From NCBI GenBank assembly GCA_003223395.1, contig QHUZ01000025.1, positions 1-64,000 on the forward strand: 64,000 bases of DNA. Reading direction: 5' to 3'. The position numbers were made by a program, and so were the translations under genes. The stretch's first letter is position 1. Each line of letters opens with the position of its first letter. This document shows, one piece after another, positions 33,387 through 42,300 of the stretch. Origin of the DNA: Gemmatimonadota bacterium. GTDB lineage: Bacteria > Gemmatimonadota > Gemmatimonadetes > Gemmatimonadales > GWC2-71-9. The notes beneath the pieces are model-generated. The model did not search any database and was not told the DNA's origin. It saw only the letters and a list, made by a program, of their open reading frames with translations.

Positions 33387-34990
33387 CCAGACGCTCGCTG
33401 TCCACCTGGACTCCGGTGGTGGTGATCGTGCTCCTGGGCTGCAGCGATGAATTCACGAACAATCCTCCACTTGCATTGATGATCGACACCGCCGGGTGGC
33501 GGGACACGGTCATGGTGGGGGACCAAGCGGTCTTTGGGATCCGCGTTTCCACGGCAGGCGGTCAAAGCATCACGGGTGTGCAGGTGACGTGGGAGTCCGA
33601 CAAGCCTGCGAAACTCGAAGTCCTGCCGTTACCTGCAGGTGGCACAACCGAAGACTCGCTCTCTGCGCAATTGAGCGCAGTCGTCAGGGCCTACGCCCGA
33701 GACAGCAGCGTGACGATCACCGCGACGGTGGACAGACCTGGGTTCGAGCGTGACGTGTTGAGTCGACGAGTGGTTGTCATGGAGCGTTGGCTGTCACTTG
33801 GCGCCGGTAAGTCTCACACCTGCGGCATCGTCTACAACCACGAGGCGTACTGCTGGGGAAACGGACAGAAAGGCGCCCTGGGCAATGGTCAAACCACGAG
33901 CGACGTCCCTGACAAAGTACTGGGGCTCGGCGATTTTGAGTTCGAGTCAATCAGCGCAGGCGAGGAGAACACGTGCGGAATCATCATCCAGCGCCTCGCG
34001 TATTGTTGGGGCTCGGGAAGTTTAGGTCGACTAGGTAATGGTTCCCAAGCTGATCGATTCTTCCCAACTGAAGTGTCCCTGGGGCGCGCGACACTATTGA
34101 TGCGCGCCGGCGCGACCACCTGCGCCATCTCCACCGCGTCGGAAGGCTTCTGTTGGGGGAACAACGCCCTTCTGCAGTTGGGTGTCCCTGTCTCGGCTGA
34201 CACGTTCGACAGATGTGGAAGTGATGAGTGCAGCCTGACTCCTCGTGGCGTTAGGACGGCCAGTGACGCTCCGTTCCTATTTTCGTCGGTCGATGTGGGG
34301 ACTTCTCACGTCTGTGGAATCTCAAAGCAACCATCGTCCACCGACCGCGCCTTTTGCTGGGGTAGCGGGACGCAAGAACCCTTGACGCTCGCGAGAGTCT
34401 ACTTACTGGGAGATACCGTCTTTAGCAGCCGAACACCCCGCGCCGTTGCGCCTCCTCTCGGCGCAACCGTCGCGTTGGCTTTCCGATCGATAAGCGCAGG
34501 CGACAAACATGCATGTGGCATCACGACGGCAGGCGTTGCTTACTGCTGGGGGTGGAACGGGCGGGGCCAATTGGGCACCGGCTTGATGACTAACGAAGCC
34601 TTCCCGAAGGCAACGACGGGAAGCCTTCTCTTCGATTCGATAACGGTTGGCAGCACTCATTCGTGCGCTCTGAGCCCCAGCGGGAACGCGTATTGTTGGG
34701 GCGCAAACGACTATGGTCAGCTCGGGGTCGACTCGCTCTCCAACACCGACGTCCGAGAACCCAGGCCGGTTCTCGGAAACCTCACCTTCGCTTCTCTAAG
34801 TGCAGGGTATTTCCATACCTGCGGGATCACCATGCTAGGAGCAATGTACTGCTGGGGTCGAGCAACCGACGCGCAGTTGGGAACCGAGGCACCCCTTCGA
34901 ACGTGCACAGTCAGCGGCTCGCCCGTGCCCTGCAGTCGCGTCCCACTCCGGGTGGCCGAGCCTCGAGTGCTGCGAGCAGCAGGTTCCTAG
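33383..34990 (+). CDS. RCC1-repeat lipoprotein
   Basis: GTG start coupled to upstream stop; lipobox 'VVIVLLGCSDE'; repeated 'CGI...AYCWGxNxxGQLGxG' blades. Confidence 0.85.
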   Translation: MTRRSLSTWTPVVVIVLLGCSDEFTNNPPLALMIDTAGWRDTVMVGDQAVFGIRVSTAGGQSITGVQVTWESDKPAKLEVLPLPAGGTTEDSLSAQLSAVVRAYARDSSVTITATVDRPGFERDVLSRRVVVMERWLSLGAGKSHTCGIVYNHEAYCWGNGQKGALGNGQTTSDVPDKVLGLGDFEFESISAGEENTCGIIIQRLAYCWGSGSLGRLGNGSQADRFFPTEVSLGRATLLMRAGATTCAISTASEGFCWGNNALLQLGVPVSADTFDRCGSDECSLTPRGVRTASDAPFLFSSVDVGTSHVCGISKQPSSTDRAFCWGSGTQEPLTLARVYLLGDTVFSSRTPRAVAPPLGATVALAFRSISAGDKHACGITTAGVAYCWGWNGRGQLGTGLMTNEAFPKATTGSLLFDSITVGSTHSCALSPSGNAYCWGANDYGQLGVDSLSNTDVREPRPVLGNLTFASLSAGYFHTCGITMLGAMYCWGRATDAQLGTEAPLRTCTVSGSPVPCSRVPLRVAEPRVLRAAGS

Positions 34991-35022
34991 CGAGTCTCCA
35001 TTAGGGAGTACAGGAGCGGAGA

Positions 35023-37377
35023 ATGAATACGAACTTGAAAGCCATTCTCTGGGCCGCGTTCGTGATGCTGACCTGGAGCCGTAGCGGAGGAGCTCAAGCC
35101 GTAGCCAAGACTTGCATTCCCCGCGCGATTGGAGTGCCTGGTCTCTGGCAACAGCCACCCAACTGGTGGTCGAACGGTCGGCCCCGCCTGCCGAGATTCG
35201 ACGATCCGCGTTGGCAAGGGGCCACAAGCCACACTGACGGGAGCGGTGACGCTCAGCACGTCGACTTCCGCGCCCTGCAACGCTCGGACACCCTGTTCTT
35301 GTCATGGGTCGTTAAGGTAGACCCTGAGCTCAATCCCCATGTCGGTATTATCGACACGCAGGCGGAGGATGAACTGTGGTTTGGTATCGAACAACAAGGT
35401 GGCGAGTCGCCGGTGGTGTTGAAGTTTGTATTCAAGACGACGGGAGCCGGCGAGGCCCTGACGCACTCGGACGCCGATGGATACAACGTTATGGTCTGGC
35501 TCGCCGATATGGTTGCGGATCCGACTCTCATGACCTTGGGTGCCTGGCAATACAGCAGCAATAGCACTGATCCCAATAAGCTTCCGCCACCCTGGATCAC
35601 CGGCACTGGAGCGGTATGGAAGCTATCCCCGGCCGGTGAGGCATGGGGATTCCAGCTTGCGCTGCGGACTAATGGAACCGCGGTGGGTCTTGCCGATGGT
35701 CCGAACATCGGTACGGATTTCAAAATGTGGTACCAAGTCGATGTCAGGTTACCTAGCCAGACCGACGTGGTACACTACACTTGGCCCCGCGAGCTTGGAA
35801 CCATCGTCAGCTATCGAGGAGTTGGGGGTCCCAATCTCTCAGATTGGGGACCGTTTACTCGATCCGATCCGCTCCCTAACGATTGCCAAGGTGACCTCGC
35901 GATCGCCGCCCACTCAGACATCGGCACGAAGAACACGCCGGATTCCAAGATTCTGTTCTCGGTTTCCGGGACCTCACCCGACAACCTATTCGTTGTACGA
36001 CCGACGAACATTACCTCCCCTTCGCGGTCCGTCCCCAAAGACAGCGTCAACGCTCGGTTCTGGATCGCTAACTGGGGATCTCAGCCCGGCTGGACGGCCG
36101 GTACCGGACAGTGGCAGCAACTCACTCCAGTAGACGAGCTCCAGTTGCGTCAGCAATCCAAGAATGTGGGTGATATCGGAGCAGGCCTTGCCACCAGTTC
36201 GAGTGAAATCGAGTTCACGTGGGCCCTTAGTGGTTGTTGGCTGGCTCAGTTCCGACGCGGGCTCGATCCCAGTTATCCCCTCCCCGGCGCCTGTCCCGAC
36301 TTGGTGCGCGGCAGCCACCAATGCGTCCTGGCGGAACTCTCTTCTCCGCAACCTTACAGCTTCGTCAGAAAGAGCTTCTGGCGAAACATGGACTTCGAGA
36401 CCGCTTCTGTTGTGACGCGTGACGCACAGATCGGCGTCCAAAGGCTCCCGGAGAGAGAGGGACGAGGGCCGAAGACGGTCTACTTGTATGTGGAAACGCA
36501 TAACATGCCCGAATTTGCGACGGGGTCACAAAGGTTGGGTTGGGTTAATCTCCTCCCGCGAGCTCCTGGTTATGGGCGAGCAACTGGTTCCGTCGTCCGC
36601 CAGCTGACCGATAGCGGCGGAGCCGCTGAAAGAGCTCGTCGCGCGTTCTTTTTCGTTGGCAATGACGGCATCGATTCTGTAGCGCCGACCTACCGCGTCC
36701 ATGTCTATCGTGAGACGCCCGACAGCGTAGTGGTACGGGGCCGGAAAGTTCCAGGTCTGCGTCCGCAGACGTCGTTCGGGTACTGGGTCCAGCACAATGG
36801 CAACGTGGCTGGCTGGCGACATTCGATCGCAGGTGCTCACGGGGTGACGCTCCATCGCATCGCGCCGAACTTCTACAAGCTCACAGTTCCGAACGACAGC
36901 TTTACGACGGTGATCACAAGAATCGAAGCGCTTGCGCCCAAGCGCTACGCGCTCAGCGTCCACGCCGGCGTGAGTCTGCCGCATGGATCTTTGAAGAATA
37001 CCGTCGACCCGGGGTTCGCGGTAACGGCTGACCTGGCAGTGCGTCTAAATCAGACGTTCACGGCTGAAGCGCTGTATGGTCGTCATCGCTTCAACGGCAA
37101 AGCATCAAGCCCTGATGTCGATGTATCGCAAATGTCGCTCGGCCTCAAGGCATTTCTGAACGCGGGCCGAGTCCGGCCGTTCATCACTGCGGGAGGCGGG
37201 TCCTATCGATTCGATCCTGGATCCACCGATCCGGGAGCCCATGCTGGTGTCGGCGTCGAGTTCAATGCGTCCCTGAGACTCGCGTTCGATGCCGAGTACA
37301 CAGGGCATACCGTGTTCAGTGGAAGCACTAAAACCTTCTTCTCCAGCCTCCAAGGGGGCGGTCGCGTCCGGTTCTGA
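35023..37377 (+). CDS. Exported protein with C-terminal OmpA-like beta-barrel
   Basis: Signal-like N-terminus 'AILWAAFVMLTWSRSGGAQA'; C-terminus 'ALSVHAGVSLPHGSLKNTVDPGFAVTADLAVRLNQTFTAEALYGRHRF...RPFITAGGGSYRF...GGGRVRF'. Confidence 0.7.
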   Translation: MNTNLKAILWAAFVMLTWSRSGGAQAVAKTCIPRAIGVPGLWQQPPNWWSNGRPRLPRFDDPRWQGATSHTDGSGDAQHVDFRALQRSDTLFLSWVVKVDPELNPHVGIIDTQAEDELWFGIEQQGGESPVVLKFVFKTTGAGEALTHSDADGYNVMVWLADMVADPTLMTLGAWQYSSNSTDPNKLPPPWITGTGAVWKLSPAGEAWGFQLALRTNGTAVGLADGPNIGTDFKMWYQVDVRLPSQTDVVHYTWPRELGTIVSYRGVGGPNLSDWGPFTRSDPLPNDCQGDLAIAAHSDIGTKNTPDSKILFSVSGTSPDNLFVVRPTNITSPSRSVPKDSVNARFWIANWGSQPGWTAGTGQWQQLTPVDELQLRQQSKNVGDIGAGLATSSSEIEFTWALSGCWLAQFRRGLDPSYPLPGACPDLVRGSHQCVLAELSSPQPYSFVRKSFWRNMDFETASVVTRDAQIGVQRLPEREGRGPKTVYLYVETHNMPEFATGSQRLGWVNLLPRAPGYGRATGSVVRQLTDSGGAAERARRAFFFVGNDGIDSVAPTYRVHVYRETPDSVVVRGRKVPGLRPQTSFGYWVQHNGNVAGWRHSIAGAHGVTLHRIAPNFYKLTVPNDSFTTVITRIEALAPKRYALSVHAGVSLPHGSLKNTVDPGFAVTADLAVRLNQTFTAEALYGRHRFNGKASSPDVDVSQMSLGLKAFLNAGRVRPFITAGGGSYRFDPGSTDPGAHAGVGVEFNASLRLAFDAEYTGHTVFSGSTKTFFSSLQGGGRVRF

Positions 37378-37668
37378 CCGTGGCGGTACACATCCACAGA
37401 TCGTGAATCTCTGGGTCCTGAGATGCATGCGATGATAGATCTGGCGATACAGCCGTAGCCCACTCGCAGCGCGCCGTCTCGCCTCCTACAGACCCCGCGC
37501 GTTGCGTAAGGTAATTGCCCCGCCGCATTACCGATCTACACACTCGATTGAACCCAGATTAGCTCCTTCGTTTCATTACCTCCCGCGTAATCGCCGCCCA
37601 TACTCGCCACGCCCTTGACGTGCCACACCTGAACATGGAGCGGCCGCATCCCACGCATTTGCGTTCTC

Positions 37669-38028
37669 GTGGCAGACGTGACCGGCGTGCTCCGAGACAT
37701 CATCGAAAGGACGCTCTCCGCACAGCCGGACATCCAGATCGTCTCAGGGCGGCCGTCGGGACCGGCCCGCCTAGGCGAGTACGAGCCGGACGTCATTGTG
37801 ACGGGTCTGCTGAGCAGCGACGGGGACAATGCACTGGAGCGACTGTTCGATCGATACCCGCACGCGCGCGTGCTGGGGATCGCCGATGACGGTCGGCACG
37901 CCTACATGACTGAGCTGCGCCCCCATCGGGTGTCGTTGGGTGAGCTATCTCCGGAACAGCTCGTCGAGGTGATACGGCGGGCTGGCGTATCGGCGGGGAT
38001 CAGCGTTCGCGCCACTTACTGGGAGTGA
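37669..38028 (+). CDS. Degenerate receiver-domain protein (pseudo-REC)
   Basis: REC-like 'PDVIVTGLLSSDGDNALERLFDRYPHARVLGIADD...ELSPEQLVEVIR'; phospho-Asp position occupied by Gly; beta1 'RICVLVADV' lies in frame upstream of the GTG. Confidence 0.6.
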   Translation: MADVTGVLRDIIERTLSAQPDIQIVSGRPSGPARLGEYEPDVIVTGLLSSDGDNALERLFDRYPHARVLGIADDGRHAYMTELRPHRVSLGELSPEQLVEVIRRAGVSAGISVRATYWE

Positions 38029-38031
38029 CCC

Positions 38032-38613
38032 GTGAGCAATTTGCTGGCCATTCACTCGGTCGGGCAGTCGTTGATGACGTTCCTCCAGAACGCCTATCCG
38101 CCGCAGCTCCAGGCGATCCACACCTGTGAATTCAAGCAGATCTCGAGCGGCGAGCTCGACAAGAACTCGTCGTTCGAGACGTCGGTCACGCTGTTCCTCT
38201 ACCGCGTCACCATGAACGAACACCTGCGCAATCTGCAGCGGCGCAACGAGCTCGGCGGCGAGCAGTTCCCGCTGTCGGTCGATCTCCACTATCTGCTCAC
38301 CGTCTGGGGCGACACGCCGCTCGTCGAGCAGGCGATCGTCGCGTGGGTCATGCAGCAGTTGAATCAGCGCCCGCTGCTCGACTTGTCCGCGCTGTCCCCG
38401 GAGGCGAACTGGAGTCCGGCCGACTACGTGCAAGTGATTCCTGCGGAGCTGTCGACTGAGGACATGATGCGCATCTGGGATGCGCTCGAGCCGCCGTATC
38501 GGTTGAGCCTCTCCTATGTCGCTCGCGTCGTGCGCATCGACGCCGAGCGGACGCCCGATACCCGGCGCGTGCTCGCCACGCGATTCGCCGTCGAGACTGC
38601 GGGGCCCGTATGA
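38032..38613 (+). CDS. DUF4255/Pvc16-type CIS protein (tail terminator/cap)
   Basis: 'NLLAIHSVGQSLMTFLQNAYP...LFLYRVTMNEHLRNLQRR...PLSVDLHYLLTVWGDTPLVEQAIVAWVMQQL'. Confidence 0.85.
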   Translation: MSNLLAIHSVGQSLMTFLQNAYPPQLQAIHTCEFKQISSGELDKNSSFETSVTLFLYRVTMNEHLRNLQRRNELGGEQFPLSVDLHYLLTVWGDTPLVEQAIVAWVMQQLNQRPLLDLSALSPEANWSPADYVQVIPAELSTEDMMRIWDALEPPYRLSLSYVARVVRIDAERTPDTRRVLATRFAVETAGPV

Positions 38614-39335
38614 GCGTCGATCTCCTCGACCGGCGGGTGTTGGGGGGCGTGCGATTCATCAACGCCGTCACGGGACTGCCCGTTGACCGAGTCCTGGACG
38701 TGCGCGCTCCGAACGTGCAGTGGATCCGCAACGGGAGCGGCGATTATGTCATCGCGCTCGCGCCTGGACTTGCCGCGCACACGGTTGCATTTGCTGCGCC
38801 GCCGGCCGCGCCGCCGATCGGCAGCGTGACGTTGACGGTGACCGTGAGGGATCCGCTCGGTGAGTACCTCCCACGCCGCGCCACGATCACGTTGCCGCGC
38901 GATCCCGATCCAACGCACGCGGCCCAAACCGGCTCGCTGTTTAGCCCGGTCGGCGTTCCGCTGTACCTGGCGCCCGCGGCGTCCACGGCACCGGGGTGGG
39001 CGTTAGTCCGCGTCACCGTGCTCGGCGGCACACCGGACGACCGCTTAGCGGGAGCGCTGTTACGCGTGGTGCAAGACGTCACGGGACGCGTGCTAGCGCG
39101 GGGTCTCAGCGACGCACGCGGCGAAGCGCTTGTGCCTGTACCTGGTATCCCCGTGACCACCTTCGGAACGGGCACCGGTCCGGTTCTCGCGACGGACGTG
39201 ACCGCCAGTCTCCAAGTCTTCGCGCCGACGCAAGAGACAGATCCCAGCAATCCCGATCAGTTGGAAACGCAGCCAGTCCTGAAAAGCGCGCCGGTTCAGC
39301 TGTCCTCCGGACGCAGCCTCTATCTGAGTCTCTGA
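38610..39335 (+). CDS. Beta-rich CIS-associated protein of unknown function
   Basis: Coupled between DUF4255 and sheath genes; carboxypeptidase-regulatory/Ig-like pattern. Confidence 0.6.
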   Translation: MSVDLLDRRVLGGVRFINAVTGLPVDRVLDVRAPNVQWIRNGSGDYVIALAPGLAAHTVAFAAPPAAPPIGSVTLTVTVRDPLGEYLPRRATITLPRDPDPTHAAQTGSLFSPVGVPLYLAPAASTAPGWALVRVTVLGGTPDDRLAGALLRVVQDVTGRVLARGLSDARGEALVPVPGIPVTTFGTGTGPVLATDVTASLQVFAPTQETDPSNPDQLETQPVLKSAPVQLSSGRSLYLSL

Positions 39336-39352
39336 GGAGAGGAGTCCAAACC

Positions 39353-41818
39353 ATGCCCGAGTATCTCGCGCCAGGCGTCTACGTCGAAGAGACCAGCTTC
39401 CGGTCGAAGTCGATCGAAGGCGTCAGCACCAGCACCACCGCGTTCGTGGGCCCCACGCGCAAAGGTCCCACCTACAACCCGGACAAGCCGTCGCCCGACA
39501 CGCTACCGGAGCTGCTCACGAGCTTCGGCGACTTCGAGCGGATCTACGGCGGGCTCGACGACCTCTCGTTCGGCACGAACTATCTCGCTCACGCAGTCAA
39601 GGCGTATTTCGACAACGGCGGCTCACGGCTGTTCGTGTCGCGGGTTTTCCAAACGGACACCGCCGACGGCCTCGCCGCGTCTCCCCTCATCGATAAGACG
39701 AGCACCGGCACGGAGGCGACGCTCTTTCGCGCGCGCACGCCGGGGAGCGCGGGCAACGGGGTGGTGCGCGTCCGCCAGGTCACGACGCCGGCCACGGAAC
39801 TGAGCCTCAAGCGCGCGCCGGAGGGCAGCATGGTCCGCATCGGCGGCGGTACGACCTCGCCGGCGACCAAGGCGCGGCTGTTGGGCGCAAAGCCCCCCTT
39901 TGCCCTCCCCACCGGCGGCAAGCTGTTACTGACAGCCGGAGCGACGGACGTGGACGTCGAGATCAAGGGCACCGAAACCAGCGTGACGGGCGAGGCGATC
40001 ACGGCCCCCTTCACGGTGACGCAGGCGGCGGGCGACCATGTCCTCGACGTCATGATCGATGGCGTCCCGCAACTGATTCCGCTGATCACTGCCCAGGGAG
40101 CGACCACCGCCACCTTCAACAGCGTCGCCGACATCGTCGCTCTGCTCAACCGCGAGCTCCACTCCGGCTATGCCGAGGTGACCGGCGGCGGCAATGACCA
40201 GATCCGCATCGCCAGCGACCGCCGCGGGAAAGCGGCGATGGTAAAGGTCAAAGGGAATTCGACCCTTGGCTTTGTGCCGGAAACGGGCAAGACGCATATC
40301 ACCGCCACGGGCACTGACGAGGGAACGGATAACAACGTCAACGACGTGTGGGCCATCACCGCCGATGAGCTGGGCGCCCTGGTCGGCACGCTGTCGCAGG
40401 GAAAGGTATCCGCCGGCTACTCGCCGGAGGTGGACCGCCTCGTGCTGACCTCGGCAGACGAGGGCGAGACGGCAGTCCTCACGGTTCGCGACGGCGATCC
40501 GGCCGATGACGACGTCGCCAAGGCGTTTGGCTTCCAGCCCAACCAGACCGCGACGGGCATGGGGACTGAGCCGGTGCAGTACTACATGAAACGCGGCGGC
40601 ACCTGGCTCGACGGGCAGCAGTCGCCGAAATCGCTGGACCTCGGCGCCGAGTTTCCCACCAACGGCACGTCAGTCCACGGCGCCGACATCATCACACTCA
40701 GCGTCGTCACCATGGACGCGGATGGTAACGAGACCGGGTACGAGGGACTCGGCTTCGATGATGCGCATCCGCGCTGGGTAGGGCATGCACTCGCGAAGGA
40801 CCCCACGAGCCGTCTCGAGATGCTCCAGGGGCTGGCGTGGATGGACCAGGGCACCGGCGTCAGCGCGTTCGAGTTGCGCGACCGGCTCTTCGCGACCGGT
40901 GAGGTGCGCGACATCTGGCTGACCGGCGGCTTCGACGGAGCAGAGCCGACTGCGGCGGCGTACGAGCGTGGACTCAAGGCGATCGAACAGAACGATGATG
41001 TGTCGATCGTCGCCGCCCCGGGCGGTTCTGCGTACCAAGACGCTCAGGGGATCATGAACGCGCTGGTCACTCACGCCGACGGGGGGCACCGCTATCGCAT
41101 CGCCGTGCTGGACACACCGCCCGGGCAGACCGTAACGCAGGCAAAGGCGGTGCGCAGCCAGTTCGACTCGACGCACGCCGCGATGTACTACCCCTGGGTC
41201 ACCGTCCCCAACCCCCTGACCCGGCCGGGGGACGAGAGCATCCCGCGCGAGCTGACGTTGCCGCCGTCAGGGTTCGTGTGCGGCATCTACGCGCGGTCCG
41301 ACGTGGAGCATGGCGTCTACAAGGCGCCGGCCAACGAGGTGGTCCGTGGCGCGCTGCGCTTCGAGACCGACATCAACTTCGCGCAGCAGGAGCTGCTGAA
41401 CCCGCTGGGCGTCAACTGCCTGCGCTTCTTCCCCGGACGGGGATATCGCGTGTGGGGTGCCCGCACCGCCAGCTCCGATCCGGAATGGAAGTACGTGAAC
41501 ATCCGGCGCTACTTCAATTACCTCGAGCGCTCGATCGATCGCGGCACCCAATGGGCGGTATTCGAGCCTAACGGCGAGCGGCTGTGGGACAACATTCGGC
41601 AGACCATCAGTGACTTCCTGTACAACGAGTGGGTATCTGGCGCGTTGCTCGGCGCGGACCCGAAGCAGGCGTTCTTCGTTCGCTGCGATCGCAGCACCAT
41701 GACCCAGAATGATCTCGACAACGGCCGCTTGATCTGTCTGGTCGGCGTCGCGGCCATCAAGCCGGCCGAGTTCGTGATCTTCCGCATCGGCCAGAAGACA
41801 GCCGATGCACGGTCTTGA
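39353..41818 (+). CDS. Contractile tail sheath protein 1 (821 aa, with large internal insertion)
   Basis: N-term 'MPEYLAPGVYVEETSFRSKSIEGVSTSTTAFVGPTRKGP'; C-term 'NIRRYFNYLERSIDRGTQWAVFEPNGERLWDNIRQTISDFL...FFVRCDRSTMTQNDLDNGRL'; strong SD 'gaggagaggag'. Confidence 0.96.
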   Translation: MPEYLAPGVYVEETSFRSKSIEGVSTSTTAFVGPTRKGPTYNPDKPSPDTLPELLTSFGDFERIYGGLDDLSFGTNYLAHAVKAYFDNGGSRLFVSRVFQTDTADGLAASPLIDKTSTGTEATLFRARTPGSAGNGVVRVRQVTTPATELSLKRAPEGSMVRIGGGTTSPATKARLLGAKPPFALPTGGKLLLTAGATDVDVEIKGTETSVTGEAITAPFTVTQAAGDHVLDVMIDGVPQLIPLITAQGATTATFNSVADIVALLNRELHSGYAEVTGGGNDQIRIASDRRGKAAMVKVKGNSTLGFVPETGKTHITATGTDEGTDNNVNDVWAITADELGALVGTLSQGKVSAGYSPEVDRLVLTSADEGETAVLTVRDGDPADDDVAKAFGFQPNQTATGMGTEPVQYYMKRGGTWLDGQQSPKSLDLGAEFPTNGTSVHGADIITLSVVTMDADGNETGYEGLGFDDAHPRWVGHALAKDPTSRLEMLQGLAWMDQGTGVSAFELRDRLFATGEVRDIWLTGGFDGAEPTAAAYERGLKAIEQNDDVSIVAAPGGSAYQDAQGIMNALVTHADGGHRYRIAVLDTPPGQTVTQAKAVRSQFDSTHAAMYYPWVTVPNPLTRPGDESIPRELTLPPSGFVCGIYARSDVEHGVYKAPANEVVRGALRFETDINFAQQELLNPLGVNCLRFFPGRGYRVWGARTASSDPEWKYVNIRRYFNYLERSIDRGTQWAVFEPNGERLWDNIRQTISDFLYNEWVSGALLGADPKQAFFVRCDRSTMTQNDLDNGRLICLVGVAAIKPAEFVIFRIGQKTADARS

Positions 41819-41837
41819 ACCTGAGGGAGACTGACCA

Positions 41838-42293
41838 ATGGCTGATTCTTCGCGCACTACCCCCTACGGGGCGTTCAACTACCTGGTCGAAATCGGCGGC
41901 GACGACTTCGGGGGCTTCTCCGATGTTTCGGGTCTCACCACCGAAGTCACCGTCGCCGAATACCGGACCGGCATCGACCCGGAGCATCACGTCCGCAAAG
42001 TGCCTGGGATGCATAAGCAGGGCGACGTGACATTCAAGAGAGGGATCGTGGACTCGGCGAAGCTCTGGCTCTGGATTCAAGCCGTGCGTAAGGAAGGGAT
42101 CACCGCCCAGCGCTCCGTTGTGATCACTCTGCGGAGTGAGACCCACGAGAAGGTGCAGGCGTGGGTGCTCTCCGGCGCAATACCGCTGAAATACACCGGG
42201 CCCACACTGACCGGAAAGGGCGGCGCCGATGTCGCGATGGAGGAGATCGTGGTTTCGGCGCAGAAGCTCGAACTAGCAGGCGTGACGAGCTGA
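41838..42293 (+). CDS. Tail tube protein 1 (T4 gp19-like)
   Basis: 'YGAFNYLVEIGGDDFGGFSDVSGLTTEVTVAEYRTGIDPEHHVRKVPGMHKQGDVTFKRGIVDSAKLWLWI'. Confidence 0.95.
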   Translation: MADSSRTTPYGAFNYLVEIGGDDFGGFSDVSGLTTEVTVAEYRTGIDPEHHVRKVPGMHKQGDVTFKRGIVDSAKLWLWIQAVRKEGITAQRSVVITLRSETHEKVQAWVLSGAIPLKYTGPTLTGKGGADVAMEEIVVSAQKLELAGVTS

Positions 42294-42300
42294 GTGTCTG

